DNA of 64,000 nt, taken from assembly GCF_039830135.1 (NCBI RefSeq), contig NZ_CP156081.1, positions 1,102,001-1,166,000 on the forward strand. Direction: 5' to 3'. Shown piece after piece: positions 1 to 9,184 of the stretch; within the stretch, counting starts at the first letter, position 1, and each line of letters starts with the position of its first letter. The DNA comes from Defluviimonas sp. SAOS-178_SWC. GTDB taxonomy: Bacteria > Pseudomonadota > Alphaproteobacteria > Rhodobacterales > Rhodobacteraceae. Below the pieces are notes generated by a model. The model was not told the origin of the DNA. It saw only the letters and a list, made by a program, of their open reading frames with translations, and searched no databases. Made by a program: the position numbers and the translations under genes.

Positions 1-923
1 ATCGGCGGGATCGCGACGCAGACGCCGACGGCAAAGATGTTGGGGTATTTCGGGTTGCGCTGATGCTCGTCGACGATGGTGAAGCCGCGCGGATTCGACA
101 GCCCCTCGATCCCCATGAGCGGCTTGATGCCGCGGAAGGCCGGCAGCATCATCGCGAAGCCGAAGGGCATTTCCTTCTCGGCCTTGACCGAGCCGTCATC
201 CGCGATCTCCTCGACCACCATCTTGCCGTCCTCGACCTTCTTCACGCGCGACGAGGTTATCCACTTGATGTGATGGTTGCGCATCTCGCCTTCGAGAAGG
301 CCCTTGGTATCGCCCACCCCGTCGAGGCCGAGATGGCCGATATAGGGTTCCGAGGTGACGAAGGTCATCGGCACCTTGTCGCGGATCTTGCGGCGGCGGA
401 GCTCGGTATCGAGGATGAAGGTGAATTCGTAGGCCGGCCCGAAGCACGACGCGCCCTGAACCGCGCCGACGATGATGGGACCGGGGTTCTTGCAGAACTC
501 CTCGAACTTCTCGCCGGCGATTTCGGCATGGTCGATGTGGCAGATCGACTGGGTGTGGCCGCCGTGCGGGCCTAGCCCCTCGATCTCGTCGAAGGCGAGT
601 TCCGGGCCGGTGGCCACGATCAGGTAGTCGTAGTCGATCGAGGTGCCGTCGACGAGGTCGAGCCGGTTCTCCTCGGGGTGCAGCTTCTCGGCCGCGACCG
701 GTTTGAATGCGATGCCCTTCTTCTTCATCGCCTCGGTGAGATCGACCGTGATGTCGTCGCGCTTGCGCCAGCCGACCGCGATCCAGGGATTGGACGGGAC
801 AAAATGATAGAGCGGATCCTTGGTGACGACCGTGATCCTGTCTTCCTTGCGGATCTGGTCGGCGAGTTCGTAAGCCATGATGGAGCCGCCAAGCCCCGCC
901 CCGAGAACGACGATATGTGCCAT
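1..923 (-). CDS. Sulfide:quinone oxidoreductase-like FAD-dependent oxidoreductase, 3' end cut by window
   Basis: The 307 residues visible start with a dinucleotide-binding motif (VVLGAGLGG, residues 5-13) and continue as a two-dinucleotide-binding-domain flavoprotein. Cysteines at 128 (SICHIDH), 159 (GASCFGPAYEF) and 302 are present; the first two match the positions of two of the three redox-active cysteines of sulfide:quinone reductases, and the third conserved cysteine would lie beyond the window edge. SQR oxidises sulfide at the membrane and passes electrons to quinone. The start is fixed by a strong GGAGGAAC Shine-Dalgarno 5-12 bases upstream of ATG 923. It is a separate unit, downstream of the terminator that ends the purine operon. 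A flavocytochrome c or another SQR-like type cannot be excluded without the C terminus. Confidence 0.8.
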   Translation of the reverse strand, partial: MAHIVVLGAGLGGSIMAYELADQIRKEDRITVVTKDPLYHFVPSNPWIAVGWRKRDDITVDLTEAMKKKGIAFKPVAAEKLHPEENRLDLVDGTSIDYDYLIVATGPELAFDEIEGLGPHGGHTQSICHIDHAEIAGEKFEEFCKNPGPIIVGAVQGASCFGPAYEFTFILDTELRRRKIRDKVPMTFVTSEPYIGHLGLDGVGDTKGLLEGEMRNHHIKWITSSRVKKVEDGKMVVEEIADDGSVKAEKEMPFGFAMMLPAFRGIKPLMGIEGLSNPRGFTIVDEHQRNPKYPNIFAVGVCVAIPP

Positions 924-998
924 TAGCTGTTCCTCCCCAGCATGACAGCCGGAACCCGGCGTCGAATCAGCATCATATATGAAAGTGCGAATGTGTTT

Positions 999-1012
999 AT
1001 GATCTGTGTCAA
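999..1012 (-). promoter_or_regulatory. FNR/FnrL-like box upstream of the SQR-like gene
   Basis: Read on the minus strand the site is TTGACACAGATCAT, 8 of 10 matches to the FNR-family consensus TTGAT-N4-ATCAA. It lies about 75 bases upstream of the SQR-like start codon. A perfect 10-base palindrome, TCATATATGA, sits closer to the gene at 973-982. Oxygen-dependent control of sulfide oxidation is an inference only. Confidence 0.35.
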
Positions 1013-1070
1013 AGCCCCGCGTGGAGGGGGCAAGGCCGGAAATGCCGCGACGCGGGCCGGGAAAAGCAAA

Positions 1071-1093
1071 GCCCCGCGCTTTTGGCGCGGGGC
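1071..1093 (-). terminator. Rho-independent terminator of the purine operon
   Basis: GCCCCGCGC (1071-1079) and GCGCGGGGC (1085-1093) form a perfect 9-bp stem around a 5-base loop. On the minus strand the stem is followed by TTTGCTTTT. It lies about 50 bases beyond the stop codon of the BMP-family gene and closes the operon before the SQR-like gene. Confidence 0.8.
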
Positions 1094-1141
1094 CGCTGGC
1101 CGCGCGACGCGGCCTGCACGTGCGTAGAGACTTGGGCCGGC

Positions 1142-2227
1142 TTACTGCGGAATCTCGCCGCTGATGCCCTCGACGAAGAAGTTCATGCCAAGAAGCGTGC
1201 CGTCGTCCGAGACCTCGCCATCGGCGAGCCAGGCCGACCCGTCCTGCTTGTTGAGCGGGCCGGTGAAGGGGTGATAGGTTCCCGCCGCAATCGCGTCGCG
1301 GACGCCTTCGGCCTCGGCCTTGACGTCGGCCGGCACCGCGTCGGTGATCTCGCCGATCAGCACCTCTCCGCCCGCGATACCTTCCCAGGCGTCGATCTGT
1401 TCATAAGACCCGTCGAGAAGGGCGCCGACGCGCTTGACGTAGTAGGGGGCCCAGTTATCGACGATCGACGAGACCCGCGGGGAGGGCTTGTATTCGGCCA
1501 TGTCCGAAGCCTGGCCGAAGCCGATCACGGCGCCGTTGGTCTTCGCCGCTTCCGCGAGCGGTGCCGTCGAGTCGGTATGCGACGCGATCACGTCGACGCC
1601 CTGCTCGATCATCGCCTTGGCGGCGTCCGCTTCTTTCGCCGGGTCGAACCAGGTATAGGCCCAGATCACCGAAAGCTCGACATCCGGATTCACCTTCTTG
1701 GCATGCACGTAGTAGGAGTTGATCCCCATGATGACTTCGGGGATCGGGAACGAGGCGATGTAGCCGATCTTGTTCGACTTGGTCATACGGCCCGCAATCG
1801 TGCCCTGCACCGCGCGGCCCTCATAGAAGCGGGCGTTGTAGGTCGAGACGTTCGGATGCTCGCGCTTGTAGCCGGTGGCGTGTTCGAACATCACGTTGGG
1901 GAATTTCGCCGCCACCGCGTTGGTCGGATCCATGTACCCGAAGGACGTGGTGAAGATGATGTTGCAGCCGGAAAGCGCCATCTGGGTCAGCACCCGCTCG
2001 GCATCCGCGCCCTCGGGCACGCTCTCCTGAAAGGCGGTCTCGACCTTGTCGCCGAACTCCGCCTCGACGGCCAGCCGGCCCTGATCGTGCTGGTAGGTCC
2101 ATCCGCCGTCACCGATCGGGCCGACATAGACGAAGCAGGCCTTGACGTGGTCCATCTGCGCCTGAGCGGCGCCGCCAAACGCGAGGAAACCCAGGGCGGC
2201 GGTCGCAAGAAGCGTTCTTCGTTTCAT
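1142..2227 (-). CDS. BMP family ABC transporter substrate-binding protein (purine/nucleoside type)
   Basis: A 361-residue periplasmic binding protein. The start MKRRTLLATAALGFLAF gives a normal Sec signal peptide with cleavage expected after AQA (about residue 23); longer readings upstream lack one. The mature part has the BMP/PnrA-like pattern, beginning KACFVYVGPIGDGGW and containing GCNIIFTTSFGYMDP. Known members of this family bind purine nucleosides or related compounds. It is the last gene of an operon that starts with xanthine dehydrogenase and contains the matching permeases and ATPase, so a purine base or nucleoside is the likely ligand. The ligand itself cannot be read from the sequence. 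Fifty bases separate it from the preceding permease. Confidence 0.9.
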   Translation of the reverse strand: MKRRTLLATAALGFLAFGGAAQAQMDHVKACFVYVGPIGDGGWTYQHDQGRLAVEAEFGDKVETAFQESVPEGADAERVLTQMALSGCNIIFTTSFGYMDPTNAVAAKFPNVMFEHATGYKREHPNVSTYNARFYEGRAVQGTIAGRMTKSNKIGYIASFPIPEVIMGINSYYVHAKKVNPDVELSVIWAYTWFDPAKEADAAKAMIEQGVDVIASHTDSTAPLAEAAKTNGAVIGFGQASDMAEYKPSPRVSSIVDNWAPYYVKRVGALLDGSYEQIDAWEGIAGGEVLIGEITDAVPADVKAEAEGVRDAIAAGTYHPFTGPLNKQDGSAWLADGEVSDDGTLLGMNFFVEGISGEIPQ

Positions 2228-2277
2228 TCTCTTTTCTCTCCTGTTGGTCGGGGCATTGCCCCCGTGGTTGCGTGGCC

Positions 2278-3219
2278 TCAGCGCGAGGCGTGGAAGTTCT
2301 GGCCAAGGGCGGCGGGGGCGTTCAGGCTCGCCCGGCCACGGCCAGAGGACATGATGACCAGAACGATGATGGTTATCAGATAGGGCGACATTGCCAAGTA
2401 CTCGACCGGGATCCTGATCGGGAACGCGTTCGAGGCCTGAAGGTTGAGCTGCAGGACCGAGATGCCGCCGAAAAGGTAGGCGCCGACCAGGACCCGCCAG
2501 GGCCTCCAGCTCGCGAAGACGACGATGGCCAGTGCGATCCATCCCGCGCCGGCGGTGATCCCGTCGGTCCATTGCGGCACCCGGACCAGGCTGACATAGG
2601 CGCCGCCGAGACCGGCCATCGCGCCGCCGAAAAGGATCGCCAGCACCCGGATGCGCACGACCTTGTAGCCGAGCGCATGCGCCGCGTCGTGGCTTTCGCC
2701 GACCGCGCGCAGGATCAGGCCGGCGCGGGTATATTTCAGCACCGCCCAGACCGCCGCGACGACCGCGATGGAGCCATAGACCATCCAGTCATGGGTGAAG
2801 AGTACCCGGCCGAAGAAGGGAATGTCGGCCAGCGGTCCGAGCGGCAAGACCCCTGTCGGCGGCGGCTTGATGCCGTTGTAGCCCTGCCCGAGCAGGCTGG
2901 AGAGGCCGAGCCCAAACAGCGTGAGCGCGAGGCCCGTCGCCACCTGATTGGCAAGGAAGACCTGCGTCAGGAGGATGAAGACGAGGCTCAGCACCGCCCC
3001 TCCTGCCGCCCCACCGAGAAAACCCAGGAGTGGACTTCCGCTGTGGACTGCGGTGATGAAACCGCAGATCGCGCCCATGATCATCATTCCCTCGACGCCG
3101 AGGTTCAGGACGCCGGCCTTCTCGACGACCAGTTCGCCGATCGCGGCCAACATGATCGGCACCGAGGCGACCATCAGCGAGGCGATCAGGACCGCCGGAT
3201 TGATCCCGTAGAAATCCAT
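2278..3219 (-). CDS. ABC transporter permease, BPD_transp_2 family (nucleoside/purine importer subunit)
   Basis: This 313-residue, strongly hydrophobic protein is one of the two membrane subunits of the importer. The ATG at 3219 shares its A with the TGA of the upstream permease gene (TGATG), so translation is coupled; the start MDFYGINPAVLIAS is preferred over in-frame upstream extensions that run into the neighbouring gene. It resembles the second permease of BMP-linked nucleoside importers, which pairs with a longer first permease. It should form the channel through the inner membrane with the product of the next gene upstream. Confidence 0.88.
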   Translation of the reverse strand: MDFYGINPAVLIASLMVASVPIMLAAIGELVVEKAGVLNLGVEGMMIMGAICGFITAVHSGSPLLGFLGGAAGGAVLSLVFILLTQVFLANQVATGLALTLFGLGLSSLLGQGYNGIKPPPTGVLPLGPLADIPFFGRVLFTHDWMVYGSIAVVAAVWAVLKYTRAGLILRAVGESHDAAHALGYKVVRIRVLAILFGGAMAGLGGAYVSLVRVPQWTDGITAGAGWIALAIVVFASWRPWRVLVGAYLFGGISVLQLNLQASNAFPIRIPVEYLAMSPYLITIIVLVIMSSGRGRASLNAPAALGQNFHASR

Positions 3220-4310
3220 CAGCGAGCCTCCTTCATGAGCAACGGGAACCGGATGCGATAGTTGGACAAAAGATCCACCGCGAGGAGGAAGAAAAGGAGC
3301 ATCCCCTGAAACGCCTGGATCGCGGCAGAGGGCAGGCCGAGCATGAACTGCGCCAGCTCTCCGCCGATATAGGTCAGCGCCATCAGAAGGCCGGCCAGAA
3401 GGATGCCGATCGGGTTCAGACGGCCGAGGAACGCCACGATGATCGCGGTGAATCCGTAGCCCGAGTTGAAGTCGATGGAGATCTGTCCGGCCGGTCCCGC
3501 GACCTCGAACAGCCCGGCGAGGCCGGCGAGCGCGCCCGATATCCCCATGCAGAGGATCACCAGTTTGTTCGGGCTGACCCCGGCAAAGCGCGCGGCACGA
3601 GGGGCTTGCCCGGCGAGCTTGATCTGGAATCCGAGGATATGGCGCTGAAGAAGGATATAGGCCGCGATCACCGCGATGAAGGCCGCGACGACGCCCCAAT
3701 GCATGCCGGTCCCCGCGATCAGTTCATGGTTCGCCGCCGATGGATACTGGCCAAGGTTCCGCGACCCCGGAAATCCGCCCCCCTCGGGATTGCGCAGGAG
3801 GCCGAGCGACATGGAGGCGAGGATGTTCTCGGCCACGTAGACCAGGAGAAGCGAGACGAGAATCTCGTTGGTGCGAAACTGCGTCTTCAGGATCGCCGGG
3901 ATCATCGCCCAGATCAGCCCGCCAATCGCGCCCGCGATCACCATCAGCGGGAAGATGAACCACGCCTCCAGCGGATACAAGGCAAGGCCCACCCCGGCGC
4001 CGCAGACCGCGCCCATGATGTACTGCCCCTCGGCGCCGATGTTCCAGATCCCGGCGCGGAAACCCAGCGACAGGCCGATGGCGATCAGGATCAAGGGCCC
4101 CGCCTTCACCAGAAGCTGCGGCCGCGAATAGGCCGCGAACTGCGCGTTGAAGAGGGGATCCCAAAAGATCGTCCTGATCGCCTCGAACGGGTCCTTGCCG
4201 AGAATCGCGAACATCAGCCCGCCCGCGATCATCGTCAGGATCACGGCAAGGAACGGCGTGCCCCAGGCCCAGAACCGCGACGGTGTCGGGCGCTTTTCAA
4301 GAATGAGCAT
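3219..4310 (-). CDS. ABC transporter permease, BPD_transp_2 family (larger subunit)
   Basis: A 363-residue integral membrane protein beginning MLILEKRPTPSR, with a cytoplasmic N terminus and multiple hydrophobic segments. The start at 4310 is supported by GGAGGTGCACC immediately upstream; further ATGs upstream lie inside the ATPase gene without a better ribosome site. It overlaps the end of the ATPase gene by 14 bases. Together with the 313-residue permease it forms the heterodimeric channel of a BMP-type importer. Confidence 0.88.
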   Translation of the reverse strand: MLILEKRPTPSRFWAWGTPFLAVILTMIAGGLMFAILGKDPFEAIRTIFWDPLFNAQFAAYSRPQLLVKAGPLILIAIGLSLGFRAGIWNIGAEGQYIMGAVCGAGVGLALYPLEAWFIFPLMVIAGAIGGLIWAMIPAILKTQFRTNEILVSLLLVYVAENILASMSLGLLRNPEGGGFPGSRNLGQYPSAANHELIAGTGMHWGVVAAFIAVIAAYILLQRHILGFQIKLAGQAPRAARFAGVSPNKLVILCMGISGALAGLAGLFEVAGPAGQISIDFNSGYGFTAIIVAFLGRLNPIGILLAGLLMALTYIGGELAQFMLGLPSAAIQAFQGMLLFFLLAVDLLSNYRIRFPLLMKEAR

Positions 4311-5832
4311 GGTGCACCTCCGCTTCATGCATGCCATGCGCTCCGCCGAGCATCAGGCCGATCTGGTCGATGGTCAGTCCCTTCGTCGGCACCGGGTCCG
4401 ACAGCCGGCCTTCGTTGAGGGCGGCGAAACGGTCGGCGATCTCCATGATCTCGTCGATATCCTGGCTGATCACCACGACTGCCGCGCCGGCCGAGGCCCG
4501 ATTGAGGAGCGCCTGCCGGATGAAGGCCGCCGCCGCCGCATCGACGCCCCAGGTCGGCTGGTTGACGACGATCACCTCGGGCTCCTGCATGATCTCGCGG
4601 CCGAGGACGAATTTCTGGAGGTTGCCGCCCGAAAGCGCCCGCGCCGCCGTGCCGATGCCGGGGGTCCGCACGTCGAACGTCTCGACGACGTCCTCTGCGA
4701 AGGCCCGCGTCTGTGGCCAGTCTATGAATCCCCTCCTCGTCAGATGCTTGCGCACCGAACCTGAGAGAAGCGCGTTCTCCATCAGGCTCATATCCGGCGC
4801 GGCGGCATGGCCAAGCCGCTCCTCCGGAGCCGTGCAGACGCCATCCTTCCGGCGGTCGTTCGGGCCGAGATGGCCGATACCGCGACCGTGGATCTGGATC
4901 CTGTCCGGTGCCGTCCGGATCTCGCCCGAAAGCGCCAGCAGCAATTCGTCCTGCCCGTTCCCGGCGACGCCGCCGATGCCCAGGACCTCGCCTTGCCGCA
5001 CTTCGAACCAGATATCCTTGAGGCTTGTCCCGAACGCACTCGGCGACGCGACGCTGAGGCCCCCGACCTTCAGGGCCACCGGCCCCGGTTCGGCCGCCGC
5101 CCGCTCCGGCGGGTTGAGCGTCGCACCCACCATCATCTCGGCCATCTCGCGCGCCGATTTATCGCGCGGGGTACAGGTGCCGACGACCTTGCCCCGGCGC
5201 AGGATCGTCGCCTCGTCGCAGAGCGCCTTTATCTCCTCGAGCTTGTGGCTGATGTAGAGGATCGACGTCCCCTCCGCCGCGAGCTGCCGGAGCGTGCCGA
5301 AGAGGATGTTCACCTCCTGCGGCGTCAGCACACTGGTCGGTTCGTCCATGATCAGGAGTTTCGGATCCTGCAAGAGGCAGCGCACGATCTCCACCCGCTG
5401 GCGCTCGCCGGCGGAGAGATCGCCCACCAGCCGTGACGGGTCCAGCGGCAGGCCGTATCCCTCCGAGACTTCGCGGATACGCCCCGCGAGTTCCCGCATC
5501 GGCGGCGGGTTGTCCATGCCGAGCGCCACGTTCTCCGCCACGTTCAGCGCGTCGAAGAGGCTGAAATGCTGGAACACCATCGCGACGCCGAGGCCCCGCG
5601 CCTCGCGCGGCTCGGACGGCGCATAGGTGCCTCCGCGCAGGGTCATCCGCCCCTCGTCGGGCTTCACCAGGCCGTAGATCATCTTGACCAGCGTCGACTT
5701 GCCGGCACCGTTCTCGCCCAGAAGCGCGTGGACCTCGCCCGCGCCGATCCGGAACGAGACGTCATCGTTCGCCTTCACGCCGGGATAGGACTTGCTGATC
5801 CCCTCGACGCTTAGCAACACATCCCCTGTCAT
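4297..5832 (-). CDS. ABC transporter ATP-binding protein with two nucleotide-binding domains
   Basis: A 511-residue double ATPase driving the importer encoded next to it. NBD1 is complete: Walker A GENGAGKS (39-46), signature LSAGE (139-143), Walker B LLIMDEP (159-165). NBD2 is degenerate in the way usual for this family: GVAGNGQDEL in place of a Walker A, an intact ALSGGNLQK signature, and NQPTWGVD where Walker B would have DE. Only one site is therefore expected to hydrolyse ATP. The start overlaps the end of xdhC by 4 bases (ATGA). The C terminus is histidine-rich (MHEAEVHHAHS). Confidence 0.92.
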   Translation of the reverse strand: MTGDVLLSVEGISKSYPGVKANDDVSFRIGAGEVHALLGENGAGKSTLVKMIYGLVKPDEGRMTLRGGTYAPSEPREARGLGVAMVFQHFSLFDALNVAENVALGMDNPPPMRELAGRIREVSEGYGLPLDPSRLVGDLSAGERQRVEIVRCLLQDPKLLIMDEPTSVLTPQEVNILFGTLRQLAAEGTSILYISHKLEEIKALCDEATILRRGKVVGTCTPRDKSAREMAEMMVGATLNPPERAAAEPGPVALKVGGLSVASPSAFGTSLKDIWFEVRQGEVLGIGGVAGNGQDELLLALSGEIRTAPDRIQIHGRGIGHLGPNDRRKDGVCTAPEERLGHAAAPDMSLMENALLSGSVRKHLTRRGFIDWPQTRAFAEDVVETFDVRTPGIGTAARALSGGNLQKFVLGREIMQEPEVIVVNQPTWGVDAAAAAFIRQALLNRASAGAAVVVISQDIDEIMEIADRFAALNEGRLSDPVPTKGLTIDQIGLMLGGAHGMHEAEVHHAHS

Positions 5833-6770
5833 CCCGCGCGCTCCTCGTTATTATGTCTGGCGCTTTTGTCTTTCAGTAGGTCGGCCGCGACCCCGATGGC
5901 AATCGCCTGCGGATGCTTCCCGAGGCCAGGATCGCCAATCGGGCAGCGGATGCGCGAAATCTGGGCGTCCGAATGATCGAGTGCCCTCAGCCGCGACCGG
6001 AACCGCGCCCATTTGGTCTCCGAGCCGATCAGGCCAGCGCTGCCGAACCCGTGACTTAGAAGCCGGTGGCAAAGCTCGAGGTCGAGCGCGTGGGAGAACG
6101 TCAGGATGAGGTGCTCGGCTTGGGCCGGTGCCCCGGCAACCAGATCGGCCGGGTTTGCGGCGACATGCTGAACAATGCCGTCAGGCACCGTGTCCGGAAA
6201 ACGGCCCGCATCGGTGTCGATCCAGGTGACCCGCAGGCCGGGCAGGGGGGCGAGCACCGCGACCAGCGCCCGGCCGACATGGCCCGCGCCCCAGATCCAG
6301 AGCTCGCGCGCGGGCACGGTCAGGGGTTCGATCATCCAGCCCTGGATGGCTTCCGCGACCAGCGTTCGAGTCCCGTTCCGGGCCGCGCGCAGACGTTTGA
6401 CGACCTTCAGCGGGGCTTCGCCGTCAAAACCCGGCATGGGCCGCACGACCGCATCCTCGATGCCCCGAATCCGCTCCGTGTCCCAGATTTCGGTCAGGAG
6501 GAGCACCGCTCCGCCGCAGCACTGGCCGATATTCGGACCGAGTGGCACCTTGTCCAGCCGGTCTCCGGTGGCAAGTGCCGCTCGCGCCTGTTTGGCGGCT
6601 TCATATTCCAGGGCGCCGCCGCCGATCGTGCCTTCCTGGCCGGTCGCCCAGACCAGCATCGCCGTCCCGGCTTCCCTCGGCGTAGACCCGGCCCGGTTGG
6701 CGATCACGACCCGCGCCACCCGGCCCTCGCGGGCGACGGCCCGTGCCAGCGCCTGAAGATCGAAGCTCAT
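5829..6770 (-). CDS. xdhC: XdhC, xanthine dehydrogenase molybdenum cofactor insertion/sulfuration chaperone
   Basis: A 313-residue XdhC/CoxF family protein. XdhC binds molybdenum cofactor, promotes its sulfuration and delivers it to XdhB; it is not part of the mature enzyme. Family landmarks are NRAGSTPREAGTAMLV near the N terminus and PNIGQCCGGAVLL near residue 100, followed by a Rossmann-like C-terminal half (ELWIWGAGHVGRALVAVL). ATG 6770 overlaps the xdhB stop by 4 bases (ATGA), giving the xdhA-xdhB-xdhC order known from Rhodobacter. Confidence 0.95.
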   Translation of the reverse strand: MSFDLQALARAVAREGRVARVVIANRAGSTPREAGTAMLVWATGQEGTIGGGALEYEAAKQARAALATGDRLDKVPLGPNIGQCCGGAVLLLTEIWDTERIRGIEDAVVRPMPGFDGEAPLKVVKRLRAARNGTRTLVAEAIQGWMIEPLTVPARELWIWGAGHVGRALVAVLAPLPGLRVTWIDTDAGRFPDTVPDGIVQHVAANPADLVAGAPAQAEHLILTFSHALDLELCHRLLSHGFGSAGLIGSETKWARFRSRLRALDHSDAQISRIRCPIGDPGLGKHPQAIAIGVAADLLKDKSARHNNEERAG

Positions 6771-9184
6771 TGTGCCGCCCCCCGTGCGCGCCTGACCGCC
6801 GCAAGCACGGCCTCCGCCGTCGCCGGCGCCTGCAGGTCGGGGTAGTGCGGGCCGCAGGCCGCGCAGGCGTTCGACAGGGCCGAGAAGACCGAGATCCCGT
6901 GCATGAAGGGCGGCTCGCCCACCGCCTTCGACCGGTAGATCGTCTCCTCCCGGTTGGCCCCGTCCCAGAGCGACACATTGAAGATGCGCGGCCGGTCCGA
7001 ACAGGCCGGAATCTTGTAGGTCGACGGCGCATGGGTGCGAAGCCGGCCCTTGTCGTCCCAGACCAGTTCCTCCGTCGTCAGCCAGCCGGCGCCCTGCACA
7101 TAGCCGCCCTCGATCTGGCCGATATCGATCGCGGGGTTCAGGCTCGTCCCGCAATCATGCAGGATGTCGGCGCGCAGGATGCGGTTTTCCCCGGTCAGCG
7201 TGTCGATCACAACCTCGCTGACGGCGGCACCATAGGCGAAGTAGTAGAACGGCCGCCCGCGTCCCGCCTTGCGGTCCCAGGTGATCTTCGGCGTCGCGTA
7301 GAACCCCGTGGAGGACAGGCTCACGCGTCCCTGGTAGCACCGCGCCGCCGCCTCGGCGAAGGTCATCTCCGCGCCGCCGACGAAGACCTTGCCCTCCTCG
7401 AAATGCACCTTTGCGGGCAGGGTCTGATGCTCGGCGGCCAGGAACGCCGCCATCCGCTCGCGGATCGTGTCGCAGGCGGCCTTCACCGCCATGCCGTTGA
7501 GATCGGACCCCGAGGAAGCCGCCGTGGCGGAGGTGTTGGGCACCTTGGCGGTGTCCGTCGCAGTGATCGCCACCACGGACGCATCCACCCCGAACCCCGC
7601 CGCCGCCACCTGCGCGACCTTGCGGAACAGGCCTTGGCCCATCTCGGTCCCGCCGTGGTTGAGATGGATCGACCCGTCCGAATAGACATGGACGAGGGCG
7701 CCGGCCTGATTGAGATGCGTGAGGGTAAAGGAAATCCCGAACTTCACCGGTGTCAGCGCGATCCCCTTCTTCAGGATCGGATTTGCCGCGTTCCATTCGG
7801 CAACCGCTTCCCGACGCGCTTCGAATTCGCTCGATCTCTCCAGCGTTGCGACCAGCCCGTTCAGGATGAAATCCTCCACCGGCATGTGGTAAGGCGTCGT
7901 CTGGTGTCCTCCCGCCTTTGGCATCGGCGCATGGCTGTCCACGAGTGCCGCTGCCCCGCGCGACGTAGCGCTCGCATCTGGCGGAAGGACGCTTTCGCTT
8001 CCCGTGGTCACTTCACCGGAATCTGCTGCGAGCGAAGCATCCGATGCATCCGCATAGAAATTCGCCTTCCGCACCGCGACCGGGTCGAGCCCGAGCGCAT
8101 GCGCCACATGGTCCATCACCCGCTCGATCCCGATCATCCCCTGCGGCCCGCCGAACCCGCGATAGGCGGTCGCGGACTGGGTGTTGGTCCTCAGCCGGTG
8201 GCTCTCGATCCGCACGTTTTCAAGGTGATAGGCGTTGTCCGCATGAAGCATCGCCCGGTCGGCGACCGGCAGGCTCAGGTCCTGCGCCCAGCCGCAGCGG
8301 GCAAGCTGCAGGAACTCGATCCCGAGAATGCGGCCCTCCGCATCGACGCCGGCCCGGTATGCGATGCGGAAATCGTGGCGCTTGCCGGTGATGATCATGT
8401 CGTCGTCGCGGTCATAGCGCATCTTCGCGGGCCGCCCGAGAAGCCGCGCCACCAGCGCGCAGGAGACGGCGAGGGCGTTGCCCTGGCTCTCCTTGCCGCC
8501 GAAGCCGCCGCCCATGCGGCGGATCTCCACCCGGACCGCGTTCATCGGCAGGCCGATTGCCTCGGCCACTTTGTGCTGGATCTCGGTCGGATGCTGGGTC
8601 GAGGACTGGACGATCACGCCACCCTCGGCCGGCAGCGCCAGCGCCGCCTGGCCTTCGAGGTAGAAATGCTCCTGCCCGCCCATCTCGAAGCGGCCTTCGA
8701 TGACGCGCGGCGCGGATGCGATGGCTTTCGCCGCGTCGCCCTTCGACCAGATCACCGGACCGCCCTCGAACCGGCTGTCCGCCGCCATCGCGTCATCGAC
8801 GGTCAGGATCGCCGGCAGGTTCCGGTACTCGATCCGGCCCAGCCGCGCGGCCTTGCGCGCCGCGAGGTGGCTGTCCGCGATCACCAGGAAGACCGGCTGG
8901 CCGACGTAATGCACCGTGCCCGTGGCGAGGAGCGGCTCATCGTGAATCGACGGCGAGACATCGTTGGCGAAGGGCAGATCCGCCGCTGTCCAGACCGCGA
9001 CGACCCCCGGCGCGGACCGGACCGCATCGAGGTCGAGCGAGACGATCTCGCCATGCGCCACGGTCGAGAGCCCGAAGGCCAGGTGCAGCGCGTTCGCCGG
9101 CAAGGGCACGTCGTCGATATAGCGGGCCGAACCCGTCACATGGAGCCCGGCGGAATCGTGCGGAAGCGGTTTCGCGACGCTCAT
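6767..9184 (-). CDS. xdhB: Xanthine dehydrogenase, molybdopterin-binding subunit
   Basis: An 805-residue Mo-cofactor subunit that hydroxylates hypoxanthine and xanthine to urate. Characteristic stretches include [15 protein letters not shown] (about 169-183), [14 protein letters not shown] (about 222-235), [10 protein letters not shown] and the late VGEPPF motif, whose Glu757 corresponds to the catalytic base of the family. It starts 4 bases inside the end of xdhA. Oddity: residues about 379-427 form an Ala/Ser/Asp-rich insertion before the conserved [14 protein letters not shown], where close relatives have a shorter link; this stretch also has less GC-biased codons. The reading frame stays open and the active-site residues are intact, so the enzyme should be functional. 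Confidence 0.95.
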   Translation of the reverse strand: MSVAKPLPHDSAGLHVTGSARYIDDVPLPANALHLAFGLSTVAHGEIVSLDLDAVRSAPGVVAVWTAADLPFANDVSPSIHDEPLLATGTVHYVGQPVFLVIADSHLAARKAARLGRIEYRNLPAILTVDDAMAADSRFEGGPVIWSKGDAAKAIASAPRVIEGRFEMGGQEHFYLEGQAALALPAEGGVIVQSSTQHPTEIQHKVAEAIGLPMNAVRVEIRRMGGGFGGKESQGNALAVSCALVARLLGRPAKMRYDRDDDMIITGKRHDFRIAYRAGVDAEGRILGIEFLQLARCGWAQDLSLPVADRAMLHADNAYHLENVRIESHRLRTNTQSATAYRGFGGPQGMIGIERVMDHVAHALGLDPVAVRKANFYADASDASLAADSGEVTTGSESVLPPDASATSRGAAALVDSHAPMPKAGGHQTTPYHMPVEDFILNGLVATLERSSEFEARREAVAEWNAANPILKKGIALTPVKFGISFTLTHLNQAGALVHVYSDGSIHLNHGGTEMGQGLFRKVAQVAAAGFGVDASVVAITATDTAKVPNTSATAASSGSDLNGMAVKAACDTIRERMAAFLAAEHQTLPAKVHFEEGKVFVGGAEMTFAEAAARCYQGRVSLSSTGFYATPKITWDRKAGRGRPFYYFAYGAAVSEVVIDTLTGENRILRADILHDCGTSLNPAIDIGQIEGGYVQGAGWLTTEELVWDDKGRLRTHAPSTYKIPACSDRPRIFNVSLWDGANREETIYRSKAVGEPPFMHGISVFSALSNACAACGPHYPDLQAPATAEAVLAAVRRARGAAQ

